Below are positions 13,286 through 26,830 of a stretch of DNA of 64,000 nt, in pieces; within the stretch, counting starts at the first letter, position 1; every line of letters starts with the position of its first letter. Both the position numbers and the translations under genes were made by a program. The notes under the pieces were generated by a model. That model ran no database searches, was not told the DNA's origin, and saw only the letters and a list, made by a program, of their open reading frames with translations. Source of the stretch: Cyanoderma ruficeps. Taxonomy: Eukaryota; Chordata; Aves; Passeriformes; Timaliidae. Location: assembly GCA_008694505.1 (NCBI GenBank), contig VZDJ01007755.1, forward strand, positions 7,754,399 through 7,818,398. Direction: 5' to 3'.

Positions 13286-16200
13286 TTGAAGGATGGAGAA
13301 GTGTGTCAGTCCAGAGAAAACACTGTGAATAAGCCAGAGAGGTCGTCAGGTTTTGACCAGAACAAAGATTTTAATTGTCAGGATATGGCAGAATAGTACA
13401 CATGACTAATAAATCCCTATAAATGGATACAAATTAATGCAAATGGCCTGTTCTGGAAAAACAGGCAAGACAATAGAGAGGAAATGTTGGATAAATTAAA
13501 GAAAGAGTATCCAGGCTGCTTTGGTAGGTGTTGGTTACAAACCAGAACACCAAGCAGGGCAGAATCCTCCAGAGCACAAACTGTGGTCCCCCCAGAGGAT
13601 TTTAGCTGATCAAATGCCAGATGCAGATGGGACACAGTAGAGCACAGTCTGTCAGGGTCATGACATGCACACTTTCTGTATGGAACCCAGCTGAAAAGCC
13701 AACCAAGTCTGAATGTAGGTGATTTGCAGAAAATTCAGCAGTAACAGAAATGTGATTGCCTGTTCATGTCATGACTGAAAATTGAATATTTGAACTGATT
13801 TAATTTTTTTCATAGAAATATCAGATAATTCTTTAGACTTTCATCCTGACATCCAGTATTTTCCATGAAGATCTATAATTTTGTAAAATGAGTATGTGTG
13901 AGTGTGAAAAGGCAATGAGAACAAAAAGTGGAGTTTTGCTTAACAGAACGCAAACCTGATAATTATTGCTAATATTCATTTGTGATGCGTATCACACTGA
14001 GCTGCCAAAGAAAATTCTTGCTGCCCTGCAATGCTGAAATGCTTTCCACCAAGATCTGAGTAATTTTGCCTGTCAAGAAAACAATCAGCATGCTTCATTC
14101 CATTGCCTGGTTCCATCACCATCTCTCATTCTTCAAGGGGCAGAATCCACTCTCTGCTTAACTTTCCCATAAATACCTGCTTAACATTTCTTTTAAATGC
14201 CACACGTTTTCACCGTGTGCAATTAGCGATCTTTGGCTAAATGAGGAACCTTGTGCATGTTTCAGACTGGCTGACAGGTGACAGATTTACTTCCCACATC
14301 CACACGTTGTTATGAAGCACAACTCCCCCACTGAAGACTGACAGCTGCCTGCATTTACAGAGCCAAAGCCCCGCTCAGACTGATTTGTACCAACACACCA
14401 GGCAAGACTGGGAAAATGTTCCTATTGCTTCATACACCCACGCTGTAGGTGATAAAGCTGGTCAGGTGATCAGGTTTTCACACTGCCACAAGCAATTTTC
14501 TGATTGAATATCCAGAGTTCCTGGACCAATTCACTGTTAATTCTGTAGGCTCCTTTGGGCTTTTTCCCTGCAAAAGCTTAACAAGATACCATTCATTACA
14601 CATTTCATGGCTTCTTACTCCTTCCTACCATTTGTGGCATGGAAATGTTTATCTCCATCTACAGCATTAAAAATAGGCTTTTGTAGCTCAATGGCTATTT
14701 CAGAAGAGGTCAGTTCATCTCAAAGACTTCCTGATGAACTGTGTGCTTGCCCTAGTATAGAAAGAGTCCCTGCATGACTGAGCTAACTGAGCCACAAAAC
14801 TAGCCGGAGTCACACGCAGAAGAAACAATTTCATTCAACGTTGCCAGAGGACTCCACAAGATAAAGGATGCCACAAAAAGACCTTTATCAAGGATTTTCA
14901 ATTACTGCCTTGGTTATGATTATGTGACTTCTTGCACCACATAGGATAAGATCATTAGGGACTCCAAAGCACATGAGAGGAGCTTACCTGGGGGAAAAAA
15001 AGAATGAAATCAATCATCCAAAGCTGATAGTTAAAGAAATCTTTTGAACACAAATTAAGGTGATATTTAAAACATTGAACATGTCTTCTTGTCCAGGATA
15101 TAGCTCTTTTCCTTACTTTTCTTGGCCACTAATCACATCAAGTTAAATGTCACCTTGCAAGTAGGCTCCTGGAAACAAGTGGAAATATCCAGCAAGGTAT
15201 TAGTCACTGAAACAAAGAGCACTAGATTTTGGAGAAGATACTACTGACTTGAGAAAAACTTTCCTTTTTTTGTTGCCAACAAGAAAATTGGGAATACTTT
15301 TTCTGGGATGAATGGACCAAGGGGAGCAAAATCTAGCCTCCTGTGCAGTTTGACCTGTCCTGCAGGAGAGAAGGGAGAGAGTTAGAGCTGCTGAAATTGC
15401 TTCTCCTGCCAGTGGAGGGAGGGATGTACCTTAAGACCTGCCAATGGGCGTCCAGTCATTGAACATGGGCTTGTCTTAATCCACAGACCATGTAGATAAC
15501 TTCAGCAACCCTACATGCAACCCACTCCACATGTTGTGTTTTAACAAGGGAAGATGATAACTTTACCCAGTGTTTGCAAAGACTGTTGTGCACTGACTGA
15601 GGAAGATCCAAGGAGCACTGGCAATTTAAAGGACCTGTAATGAACAGACTGTGACTATGTTACTCAACATATAAAAAAGATTGAACAAAATGGGGAAAGA
15701 CTAAGACATAGAAATATATTTCTGTGGATAGTAAGCTGCTTAAAAAAAGGGTATGGGGCTAGTTGCTATTTGAATGCAAATCAAATAGCTTCAGATCAAG
15801 AAATGAATCAGTGAAGTGGCAAACAATCTGCCTGTCTGCGCTCATACCCATAGCAGGAATATCCCAAGAATTACCAGTGGGATTTGCAATTTCTTGAGAA
15901 AACAGGAGAACTGTTTAGGAAACAGGCCTGCTCAGATCAGATAATCTGTGCCCAGAATCCATTAGGCAACATCATTTCTTGTTTTGACAGAATTTGATTT
16001 CATTTAAATCGTTAAATGAATGCAAAGCCCTATGTTCCATTATCGCTGAACAAATCCATAGCAAATATTTTAATTAAATTATATGGAGATTAAAATACCT
16101 TAGAGATGATATAATTATGCCTTGGCATTTGGAATGTGCACATGGGGATTTAAGAAAATGCTGAAAAAAGGAGGTAGAAAACCTTTCTTTGCTTTGATGA

Positions 16201-18609
16201 ATAAGAATATGCACTGTGAAGTGAATGAAGTTCTCAAAACTATTAGACAACTCAGATTGTGAAAATTAAAATTCATAGGGATTCTGCAATAGAGTTGAAA
16301 ATAGGCAATCTCAGCAAAGTGCTTCCTTTCTAGCAACTTTCCATTTTTATCATTCAAATTTTGTCATTACATCAAGGTACTCCTAATTCTGAGGAAAACT
16401 TTCAAAACACCTAAGCACAAATTTCTGATTTTCCAACTATTTATGCAAATCTGTACTGACAATATATAGTCCTGTCATATATAATACCTTTGTCAAATGG
16501 GTCTAGCCCAGCTCCTGATAGTGTGAAAGGTGGGCCCAATGAAAGCTGATCTGGTTGGTTAAGATGGATTTTGGTATACTGCAAGAGCAGCTGTGTGAAC
16601 TGTAGCAAGCTTTGTCATGCCCAGACAGCCAGAAATTCGAACCTTTACATTTTCTATTGACTTAAAAGGGAAGACCAAGGACACACCCTAGGCAGAGCCT
16701 GTCTTTAGCTGAGTCTTATTTAAGAGCTTTTTCTTTGGGAAAAATCTGTGTCTGTGATATCTAATCCTGCTGCCCAAAGGAGGCACAGGTCCCTTTCCCT
16801 GCCTCCTGGGGTTCCTTGTAGAAAACCCTGTGGATCAGCACCAGCCCTGCACTGTAAGGTGCTGGCAGCAAGGTTGAGGTCAGTGAGGAGGGTATAGATG
16901 TCATCCACTAATTGGCACTGAGTTTGTGTTGGAGAATAATGTTTATGTTGCCTCCACAAGCAAACAGAAACCCAGGAAACTGATCCGTTTTTGCCAGTCC
17001 TAGGGCAGAGGTTGTGCTCTTACTAGCTAGTGGGTCTGTCAGTGCAGGGGGCATGAGCCACAGGGACAACAAAGGCCATCATGACATACTTCAGCTCTGA
17101 AGCCTTCATGGGAAGGGCACCTTGAGCCATCACTGAGCTGCTGGGAGCTGGTGACAAAAGCAATGCTGTACAGGCTTCCAGCACAGGCTGGGAATGCTGC
17201 CTCTGGTGTGTCATGCACAGCTGATAACACACAGGATCTTCCCCTACTTGATCCCAGCGTCCTCCACGCACCTGCTGGAAAATGGTGAGAAAAAAACTAT
17301 GAATTCTCTTAAAACAGGGTATTCCAGTAGAGCCTGAGCAAACAGCAGACTGTGAGGGCAAGAGTTACCCTGGAGGTGTCTCACAGAGAGACAAGTGGAG
17401 GCTGGCAGCCTGCACTGCAATCTTCCAGGTTTCTTGCTTTCCTAATATAGAATCACCAGCCAGGAATTAATGTCCTGGGACTTACCCTGAAGACCATGAG
17501 TTGCAAAGCTAGTGCAATGTGTGCTGCAAAAAAGAAGAGAAGTGCAGCTCAAAAGTACCAAAAGTTATGATTGTGTTTCACCCAAGTGTATGATCACAGG
17601 AAAAATGGGAAAGAAATGCACTCCAGATTTTAAGATTATAAGTGTTGTATTAAAAAATGATAAATTACTTCAGCAGGATAATATCACTGGCTAACTGCTA
17701 AGACATTCTTATATTAGGTAACTGAATCACTATTCATAACCAGCAGGAGTCGTTAAGGGTCTCTGCATGCAGCCCATTGGCACGACTGCTTTGGTCTCAC
17801 TAATAACATATTTCAAATATTCATTTCACTGGTGTTTCTTCTGAAGGTAAAGAAAAATATAATACTCATCAAAGGTTTCTTTATCATTGCTAAGGCACAA
17901 AGACATCTTCAACTCTGTTCTTGCTAAGCTGAAATTTAACATGGAATTATCATCTGCAACGGTACTCAGTGATTAATTGTACATCCCTAGCCAGAACCCC
18001 TGTGGTCAAACTTCTTATGAAATGAGTGCCAATAGCTATTAGTACTGCTTTGAAATTATAATCAGTGACTGATGGCTCAAAAGATAACATAAACTTTCCC
18101 TGTAGAACTTCCGAATATATTTTTGTAGAAGGGAAAATTATCATTTTCAACTGACACTGAAACATGAAAACTACTAAGAAAATGTGCCACATTCATTCTC
18201 TTCACTCTGGGAACTTATTTCAGTGTCCTCTTTCCATATAAAACAGGAAAAAATATATATAAACCTACAATTCAAATCTGTTCATGAAGAGCAACACCAG
18301 ATGACCATTGCTCTTTCTGGAAAAAAAATCAGAACACATAGTTCATCCAAGCAAAGGTACATATATACTTGCTGAAAGTTTATTGCAATTATCTACAGGA
18401 ACTGCAAATGAAGGGATGTCAGTTGAGATGGTCTGGGAAACGACCTCAAATAAGCAGTGGTCCATGTGGTCAGGGTTGCTTTTGGCCAACAGAAAGCGCC
18501 AGAGCTGAAACAGTAGCTGTAAGACAGTTGAGGAGACAAGATGAAACAATTCACCACAGACACAGGTGTGCCCTTGATTAACATTCACATCATGTTTACG
18601 CCCCCACTA
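13286..18609. other. Intergenic DNA, candidate regulatory patches
   Basis: No gene was recognised. A perfect hairpin with 6-bp arms (CACACG, CGTGTG) lies near 14201-14219. A 7-bp-arm palindrome, CATTTAAATCGTTAAATG, is at 16001-16018 inside a homeodomain-site-like AT-rich patch. Around 16720-17400 the sequence is more GC-rich, with overlapping minus-strand frames of 79 and 112 codons. These have no recognisable domain and may be an old unidentified repeat. Confidence 0.45.
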
Positions 18610-18634
18610 ATATATATATATATATATATATATN
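18610..18634. repeat. (TA)n microsatellite with unresolved base
   Basis: Twelve TA units run from 18610 to 18633. They are followed directly by an N at 18634, the only ambiguous base I noticed in the window. The N probably marks a sequencing or consensus problem caused by the dinucleotide run, so repeat length here is unreliable. Confidence 0.9.
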
Positions 18635-21600
18635 ACTGCAAACAGATTGACCAGTAGGGCACAACCAGGAGAGCTTACACTTTGTTCCTGATGAGTCCAG
18701 CACAGAGCCTTCTGAAAGCAATATAAATTTGCTATCATCTTTGGTGGATTTGATTTCAGACTTCCTCAGGGCTATGCAATGTGCCAGTTACTGAACACAG
18801 CCAAAAAAGAGAAAATTAAAGTGCCTTACCAGAAAACTTGAATCAAAGCATCAATCAGTTCTTTGGTTACTGATCAACAATGGATTTCTTCATACAGTTG
18901 CACAGTATTGCTAGCCACTCAATTTTTATTGAAATTTATTAATATGGCAATATGATGAGGTTCACAATAGTTTACGGTTTCATCAAGAATAATGAATCAA
19001 ATTTTGAAGTTTCTGGCATAAAGAGATTAAAATAACAAAGGGGTTTTTTTTGCATTGCAAATAAAGTAATTAAATATCAAAGAACTATTTTCATCTTGAA
19101 TTAAACAAGAAGTTGCAATGTATATAAAAACCAATATATATATATAAAATATTTTTAAATCCTATAAATATTAGCTTCCCAATTTGAAAAAGTTATACAT
19201 TTTAAATAATTTTAAAATGCTTTATTTTGAATGTGTCCTTTAAAGATTTATCTTAGCATTGACTGAACCATAAGGTCAAAAAAGCAATTTCAGCAAAATG
19301 CAAAATGTCAAAAAAAACTTTTAACTTTTAAAACATCTGAGGAAAATAATCTGGTTATTTTGAAAAAATTCACAAGTGTGAAATACATAAAAACTGCTAT
19401 TTCCTTGGGAAGTATTATGAATGAAAAGATATTGTATTTTACAATACATGAAACACTGCTTCAGGAAAGTCAGGACTTTTCACAGCAGATGGAAATGTAG
19501 TGACATAGTGTGAAGAGAGGAAGTCGGGGCAAGAAAATTCTCAGTTCCCGAAAGTTTTATTCTGAATCTGTGTTAAACTTCCCTTAGGGCTATTCAACTG
19601 TGAATTTACCATACTTTTTGATCCATGTCCATGATAGAATTGGCTCTAATTGCCACTTATTCAGATAAGAACTCAATCTATTCTATCTACCTCTGAATCT
19701 CAGGTCTGTCTTTGCAGGGAAGGCAATAACTGGTGCCCAGGTTTCCCCAGTGCTGAAGTTAAAGGTATCTGCAAGTGGTCAGATGACAATGACAAATGTC
19801 CAGGTCAACTTCAAGTGCTTCCAGAGCTTGCTCACTCCGAGCTGCAGGCAATCATATCCTCCCACAGGGAGGCTGCGTGGGAGAAATCAGCCCAGAAACC
19901 AAACCAGCACAAGTTGCAGCTCAAGTGATAGCACTGGGCCACCCAGGTGGCCAGAAAGACAAGTGGCAGCAAGTTCACAAGCCCCAAATCCCCTCTGCTA
20001 TCACTGAAAGATCAAATCTCACCTCATTGTAAGTGCATGCAGAGCACAAGCTCCCCTGTCCTTTGCACCCTTCGTGGAGCCTCCACTGAGCCCAGGGAGG
20101 TGAAAGGGGGCTCATTTCCCCCTGTTCTTCCCTGCCCTCTGCCACTTTCTCTGCCATCTCCAGTAAGGAAAATTCACACAAAAAGAGGCAAGAGTAGCTC
20201 CAGGAAGACCTCTGCCCATAAAAAGGGTGCCAGAACCAACAAAAAATGCTGAGTAATGTCAATGACACAGGTTGTTCTCAGGCTTACAACTGGACCAGGC
20301 CACTCTCTGAACTGAGCCGTAACACAAAGGCCCACCCAGGGATCTCAGTTCACACATCTCTCCTTGCCCAGTTCAGAAAAAAGACACAAGGTCCTGCCTG
20401 TGTGTGGTAACAGCCCACACAAGCAAATATAAACTCCAAACTTCCTAGCCATGAAAGTTAAGAAGGAAATTACCTACCCTTCCTAAATGCCGCAAAAGAG
20501 CTGGTCCAACAGGATCATCACTGGTCTAACAAGAAAATTGTAGAAAACATACCTTCAGCTTTTCTTTCCCTGCTAATTTGATATTTTGCCTTTTTTCTTT
20601 CAACATCTGTAGAACCGTTATCCCACTGAACAGCACTAAGATCACAGCCATCCACTGACTGTTTACATCCTACAAACACAGCTTTTATTTTTATCCTGTC
20701 TGAAAAGAAGCATGGTAAGTCAAGTGAAAGGTGGGCTTGAGACACTAGCAGAAAGATTTGATAACTGTTTACAATTCCAGCTGGGCAATTAAACTGTTTA
20801 CTTTTGGAATCTCACTTCACTCAATAATATAATAGGCACTTTTCTGATTAATAAGAAATTAGACTATGCATAAACTCTCTGCTGGATGCTAAAAGCTTTG
20901 TTGTGACAAAAGTCTTTCACTGTGTGACAATTAAGGCATGCATCTATCTTCCTAGTTTCCAAATTTTTCCATGAACTGATATGCTCCTTTGTCGCCACAG
21001 CATCCACAGAAAATGCGTAATGTCTCGTCACAGACCCCTGCTCAGTTCAACTCAGAAAAAGACTACGTGAACAGAGATGTTCCTGAAACACTGTTTCTAA
21101 AATATGAAAGATTTGAAAAGCAATTTAACCACAATAAAGGGGAGAATTTATTGGGCTGAGTAGAAGCCATCCATAAGTACAAGACCAAGGTGTGGGACAG
21201 GATACTCTACACCAGTGTCTAGGCGGCAGCAGTGACAGACACCCCTTCTGTCTAATATTAATTTGTCTTTGTTTTAACTGGTTTTGGTCTTCATGAATTA
21301 GCTGATCTTACTCCTTACGTAATTTTCTCCTGTATGCAGTCAGTGCTGAACAGAGACTGAAAAAAAATAGGCAATGACAATATCCCACCATTCTCCATGC
21401 CCAGAAATGGCTGAACTAAAATTTGCCCTGAGTTTAGTGAATGGGTTAAAAGGTAGAACTCATTTTTCATAAAATAGTTACTTAATCCCACATATTAGGA
21501 AAATACACATTGTTCTAGTTCTTAATTTGGAAAACAATCTTTTATTTAGCTTAGAATCTCTTTCTTAGAACAATGAAATCTAAGCAGGTATTTCCCTTTT

Positions 21601-22168
21601 CTTATATTTCAAGAAGAGTGAGAGAAAAGATATATGGAAAAACTGTAGGTATTTCAAAACTGTTAGGAAATCAACATTCAGAAAAAAATCGTACAAGTTT
21701 CCCAAGTTAAATTTTTTTTTCTTTTTTAGTATCCCCTTTAAAGAATGCTGACTGTACCATTTCTTCTCAAGTTCCCAGAAGAACTGAATTTTAAAATTGC
21801 CCCGAGAAAGAGGACAGCATAATACTCAATTCTCACCATTACCAGTTTTCAGGTTCCTTCTGGCTTAATTAGTTAGCAAAAATTTTGCTACAAGGCCATG
21901 GTCCCACATCACAAGCAAAGTTTCAAGCATTCTAATATAAAGAGCTTGAAATTAAATCCAGCTCTCGAAACAAGAATCCTGTGAAACCTTTTTCACATCT
22001 CAGATATTTTGTTAATGTAAAAGGTGAAATATGTCCTTTTTATTAGAATTGTTAATGCTTTCAATTAAACTTGAAAATTTTGGGATAAGTTAAAAAAATA
22101 AAAGCACAACAGCCACATGATCACAGCAGGCACAAGGTGGGTCAGGTATTGTGTATCAATCAGGTCAG

Positions 22169-22221
22169 TATTGATCCATCATTTTATCTTGTCAATATTG
22201 ATCAATTTATTTTATCTTGAG
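22169..22221. repeat. 27-bp imperfect tandem duplication
   Basis: Two adjacent copies of a roughly 27-base unit, each starting TATTGATC and ending TTTTATCTTG, start at 22169 and 22196. They differ by a few substitutions. The unit has TATTGATC-type sites that could bind homeodomain or GATA-like factors, but that is inference only. Confidence 0.75.
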
Positions 22222-22595
22222 ATCCCACCAAGTAACCCAGTATTTTTTATATCTGTGCCAGTTTACAACTCCTGTGCCTGGTCCTGTTCCTGCTCCTCTT
22301 CCTGGTCTCTCCCATCATGGTGTAAGAACCACTGAGGCAAGAGGTATATTCATATTAACATGATTTAGGTAAATCCCAGAAGAAAAATGTGAGATAAAAT
22401 TTGCTAATGCTCTGTAAAAGTATTATCATTTGACAGACAAAAATAACATTTCAATACACTTAGTACTAGGTTTTTATTTTTTTTTAGTTGGGGAAAAAAC
22501 AAACATTCTTGGTTGACTGATGTTTTCCTCATTATCTGCATTACAGGCATCCAAGTTTTTCATGCACCACTGTTGCTGCCACGGTAAAAAGGAAA

Positions 22596-22658
22596 GTGTG
22601 TGTGTGTGTATTATATATATACACACACTATTTATATTATATATACTAAATTATATGT
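22596..22658. repeat. (TG)n/(TA)n/(CA)n inverted microsatellite
   Basis: A GT run (22596-22609) passes into an alternating TA tract and then an ACACACAC run (about 22621-22628), followed by further TA-rich sequence. GTGTGTGTA and TACACACAC are reverse complements around the TA centre, so the block can fold into a hairpin or cruciform. Confidence 0.85.
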
Positions 22659-25600
22659 ATAAAATTACAATAACACGGAGGCAAGTACACACAGATTAGT
22701 TTTAATATAATGTTTGTGAGTAAATTGGCAATGAGGAAACCATGACAGGCTATAACACAAGATTGCAACCTTGGTTCTTTTCCAGGATCCTCCTTTTTCA
22801 GGGAAAAAAAAGGCTACTGAGTATGTCCTAACACAAGGACTTACACAGGGCATCGACTTGAAATTCCCTATGATAACTTTGTCAGACAGAGGGAGAAGGT
22901 TGTTCTTTAAAAATGTTTGTCTATTTGTTTTGAGAGAGGAAAGGAAAATATTTCTTTTTCTATAATAGTAAGGTCAAAGGATTTGTTATCTTCCCAGCTA
23001 GAGACAAAAACAATAATGGGAAGCTCTTCAAACTAATGTTCAAAAGAGGAAAAGAGAGCCAACAGATGATTAACTTCTCAGCAGGGAAGATGTTATTACA
23101 GTCAAAAGACTTCAAAATCCCTTTTCTTATGTGATTCATTAACAGATTTCCAGACCTCTTTGCCCTCAGAAGAGGAGTGTGTATGTTTCTCCAGTGGTGT
23201 GTCTTTTGGGGAGTTGAAATTATCAGTGCCAAGCCTGTTGTTGTTGTCCAATGATTTGTCTCAAATATGGCACTTCTGGAAATGTCAGTGCTAGATGGGT
23301 ATTAAAGTCATTCATCTGTGCATTCCTCTGAGTTTTATTAAACAATAAAAGAAAATTATATCACTGCACTCTGGAAAAAAACAACAAAAAAATTTTAACA
23401 TCTTTGCTATTTCCTCACTACCCACCACATTAACCAAATATCTCATGCAGATTCTACGTCTTAATGAAACTTCTGACACAATTAATGACAAATTTGAAAC
23501 TGGGGGGAAAATCCATCTCCTTTCTACCACAACAAAAAACCTCTCTTGAAAAAATACACTGTAGTTCCGACTGTGGAGTATTATTTTGGGGGGAAGGAGA
23601 TAGATGCATTTAATTTGCAGGTAAAAACATATTTCAAAAAACTTAGATTTTAAACTATTCATAAGATTATCTGAATTTGCTTATCAGGCAATTATAAGCC
23701 AATTGGTGTCACTTAATAAAGATATCCCATTCTAATAATTAATAACTGCATTATACTTTTCTTGAGTATTCTAAAAAAAGTTTACTAGCTAGACCATTCA
23801 TGGGATTCATTTTATGAGACAACAAACACCTTCCCAATGTTTACAAAAAGCTTACAACTATGAAGATCTTTACCAATCTTTTATTATTAAGCTTACACTG
23901 ATTCAAAAGGAAAAAAAAAAGAAGTGTGTGTAAAGTATGTTATGAATATAATCCAGATATGAATTTCATATATGAATACACATAAGTCACAGGCATGAAG
24001 AAACTATAATTAATATATTCAAAGAAACCATGATGTGATTAAAATCACACAAAAATACTGATTACATTCATGCAAATTGATATAGACATTGGCTGTATTT
24101 GTGATATGCTTAAAAATAGCAGACTGGAGATTTACCTCAAACACAAAGATGATAAAGATATGTCCTCTGGAGCTGACTCACTCTTTAAACCATCAATGGC
24201 GTAGTTGTTTGCCTGACACTGTATAAACTGACTAACAAGACATTTAAAATACGTGCACATTTTACCAAAAGAAAGGGAATTAAAGTAGAAAACAAGGGAA
24301 TTTTGAATGAGTGTACAAGCAAATCATTCTTCCTGCTATCCAGCGCAGCATGCAATGGTAGCACGTTCTGTAGTGGTCAGATATGTCCCCTGGTTTTGTT
24401 TTCTACAAATAGATAATTCCTCCCAGAGACCAAGTCTGATGTATAATTTATGGTTCTCAAATTTAAAAAAAAAATATTAAATATATAAACTGAAATCATA
24501 GACAAATACCTTTACCTATTCAAAAAGTATAAATCCACATTAACAATATAATACTCCATTCTAAAAGTCTTAATTTAACTTTAATAATATTCCAGAACAA
24601 AAACTTTGCCAGTCACACAAACTTTTTAAGAATGGCATCACATACAGTATTTCAGTATAACTATGTGGCAGAGCATAATAACTGGGACCATAATAAGTCC
24701 ATTTTTTCTTTGTGATGGTGCACAAAGTGTACCCTTTTTTTAATGTCATCTCTGTAATTTTTTTTAAACCTTTCCGGTTTAAAATACAGAAAAAATTGCA
24801 AAGCTTTAGAGAAACATCCTTTCAATGAGAATTTTGCAGTCTCTGAAACACAGATATATGTGAAGGCTTAAACCTTCTCACAGGAAAATTTTAGAGGCAA
24901 AGGTTAACTTCTGATCAGTGGAAATACTTTATTTCAAATTCCTTTATGTTTGGCCTCCTAAACTTTGTGCATAATATATTAAAATTCACTCATTAAATCA
25001 CTTCAAAGTCAAAAATTTTCCTCATTCACTTCTTGCTTAGAAATTACAATGCTCACAGAGCAGGTGCAACTTCAAGGTACATTTGGATCCTCTTCTGTAT
25101 CAAAGCAAACTGCAAAGCCCCATTCAGTAACCTCTACAATCCTGTATTTTTGTGTAGAGCTAGGCTTATTCTCACTTCTGGTTTTCCCTGCTCCTCACCT
25201 TGCCCTAGCTGTGTGTAGCTGTGTGCTTACTCTGCTGGAAGCTAAACCTGTCAGCCAGCCCAGCCCCAAAGCTTAGTTTAGACCCTGGCCTTGCCAGGTT
25301 TACAGCTTGTTCCCTGGTTTTGCCATCCTGTGTGAGGTATATTTCCCATCTGCGACTGAAGTCATGAAAAGTTGTGCCATTTATCCTCTGAGCCCTGAAT
25401 TTCAAACCCTGTGTTTCAAAACAGCCATATATCGCCAGCATTGTTCCCAAACACGGGATGGCTACTGAGGGGCTGGCAATTGCATGCTGGCTGCATGAGG
25501 CTCTTACACATGGGGGAGTCACAGGGAAATAGGATGGTTTCATGAGACAGTCTTCTGCCTGTCTAACCATCCCTTTCCTCTCACCATATGATGCCTGTTA

Positions 25601-26234
25601 TGGCTGCACAGAAACCCACAATCCAAATGGACAGTTATTGTTATTTGCTTTGCATTTTACTTGAATAAAAAATAAAATTAAATCACCTCGATTTTTAGAG
25701 ATCTGCAGTATACAGCATTTTGCTGAAACTGCTAATCAATTATTAAGCAAGTGTTTGGGAAATCATGAAAAGAGAAGAAGACACTTTCTAAAGAAAAATA
25801 AAATTAAAATTCACCTTAGCAACAGCCTTCCACAGCCCCCGCAATGCCACTCACTGCCTGCTCCCCCTTGACAATCAGGCTGCAGGTTTTGTCACCAAAA
25901 TGGGCATTGATGGGAAAAAAAAACAAGTTAGAACTTTAAAACTCTACAAACTCCATGCTGGTTAGACCTTTCCATTCTCCATTACTCATCTCTGGCTCTT
26001 CTTTGTGGCAGAGAGACAAGAGGCTCAGGAATGGCACGTGGCATGCGGAGCTGCAGAACGAGCAGGGGGTGGAAAGCCTCCCCTCCTGCAGTGCACAGAG
26101 TTCAGAGACATCTTTGCATGCAATTGTAAGAGTGCTGTAATCCAAAATCTGTCAAATAATTGATCCAAAATTGTAAGCATTTTGGGGTTGTTTTTTTTTC
26201 TTCTGCCAAGGTCAGGATGAATAATACACGTAGA

Positions 26235-26830
26235 TGTTGAGTTCAGACTTGGTTGTTTATTATATCTTATCTATTTACAGTATTTACAGGTTCACAAGCT
26301 GTGAGCTTTACTAGCAAGCTAGAAAAACGAGGTAAAATGGAGTGCTTCTAACTCTTTCCAAGGTTATTTATGTGATAATCCCCCAATAATGAGGTGACAC
26401 CTATATTATTTATGGTTTTTACCCAATAATCACCACCCAAGGCCCACAATGCAGGCCTTTTTCACCCAGTTAAAGAAACTCACCTAAACCCATGAAGAAG
26501 AAGGAAGAAGAAGGTGAAGAAGAAGGAAGAAGAAGGTGAAGAAGAAGGATTTAGACAACGCCCAAAGCCCTCCATCTTGACTCACCCATATTACTATATA
26601 CTAAAATCTTAAATCTAAGTTTCTAGCATTCCAACACAAAATGTCTCATAATTAGTCTCAAACTACAGGTTGCCCTGTGTAGAGTAGATTCCCTCGGAGA
26701 CGGGACCTAAGAGGGCTCATGCTGGCATCTGTCTTGGAGGTAAACGTGCTCACTTTATGGGCTAAGACTATGGCTGGGTGGCTGCAGTTCTCTGCCCTGC
26801 TATCAGCCTAAGTCTGTAGCACACATAACA
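26235..26830 (-). mobile_element. Probable solo LTR of an endogenous retrovirus
   Basis: A block of about 596 bases starts with TG (TGTTGAG at 26235) and ends with CA (ACATAACA at 26830), as LTRs do. On the minus strand an AATAAA polyadenylation signal (complement of 26256-26261) lies about 21 bases from the 3' edge, so the element reads right to left. Its composition differs from the flanks and it has no coding capacity. I see no adjoining retroviral genes, so it would be a solo LTR. The style resembles passerine ERVL-type LTRs, a family impression I cannot verify. A clean target-site duplication is not visible, so the edges may be off by some bases. Confidence 0.55.
26494..26548. repeat. 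22-bp GAA-rich tandem repeat inside the LTR
   Basis: Two and a half copies of a 22-base unit made of GAAGAAGAAGG followed by AAGAAGAAGGT. It is purine-only except for the single T per unit. It lies within the LTR-like element, so it either belongs to that LTR subfamily or expanded after insertion. Confidence 0.9.

Larger units (their letters stand above)
18635..26234. other. Intergenic DNA, no gene seen
   Basis: Mostly AT-rich sequence, especially 18900-19450 and 23700-25000. Short TA runs occur near 19133-19147. The block at about 19650-20270 is more GC-balanced and has several overlapping frames of up to 101 codons on both strands, none with a recognisable domain. No CR1 or LTR words were found. 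Two small repeats inside this interval are listed separately. Confidence 0.5.

Noticed and set aside
13310..13400. Possible LTR edge after the CR1 reverse-transcriptase fragment
   Set aside because: No TG...CA ends or polyadenylation signal in the right place, and no second repeat copy.
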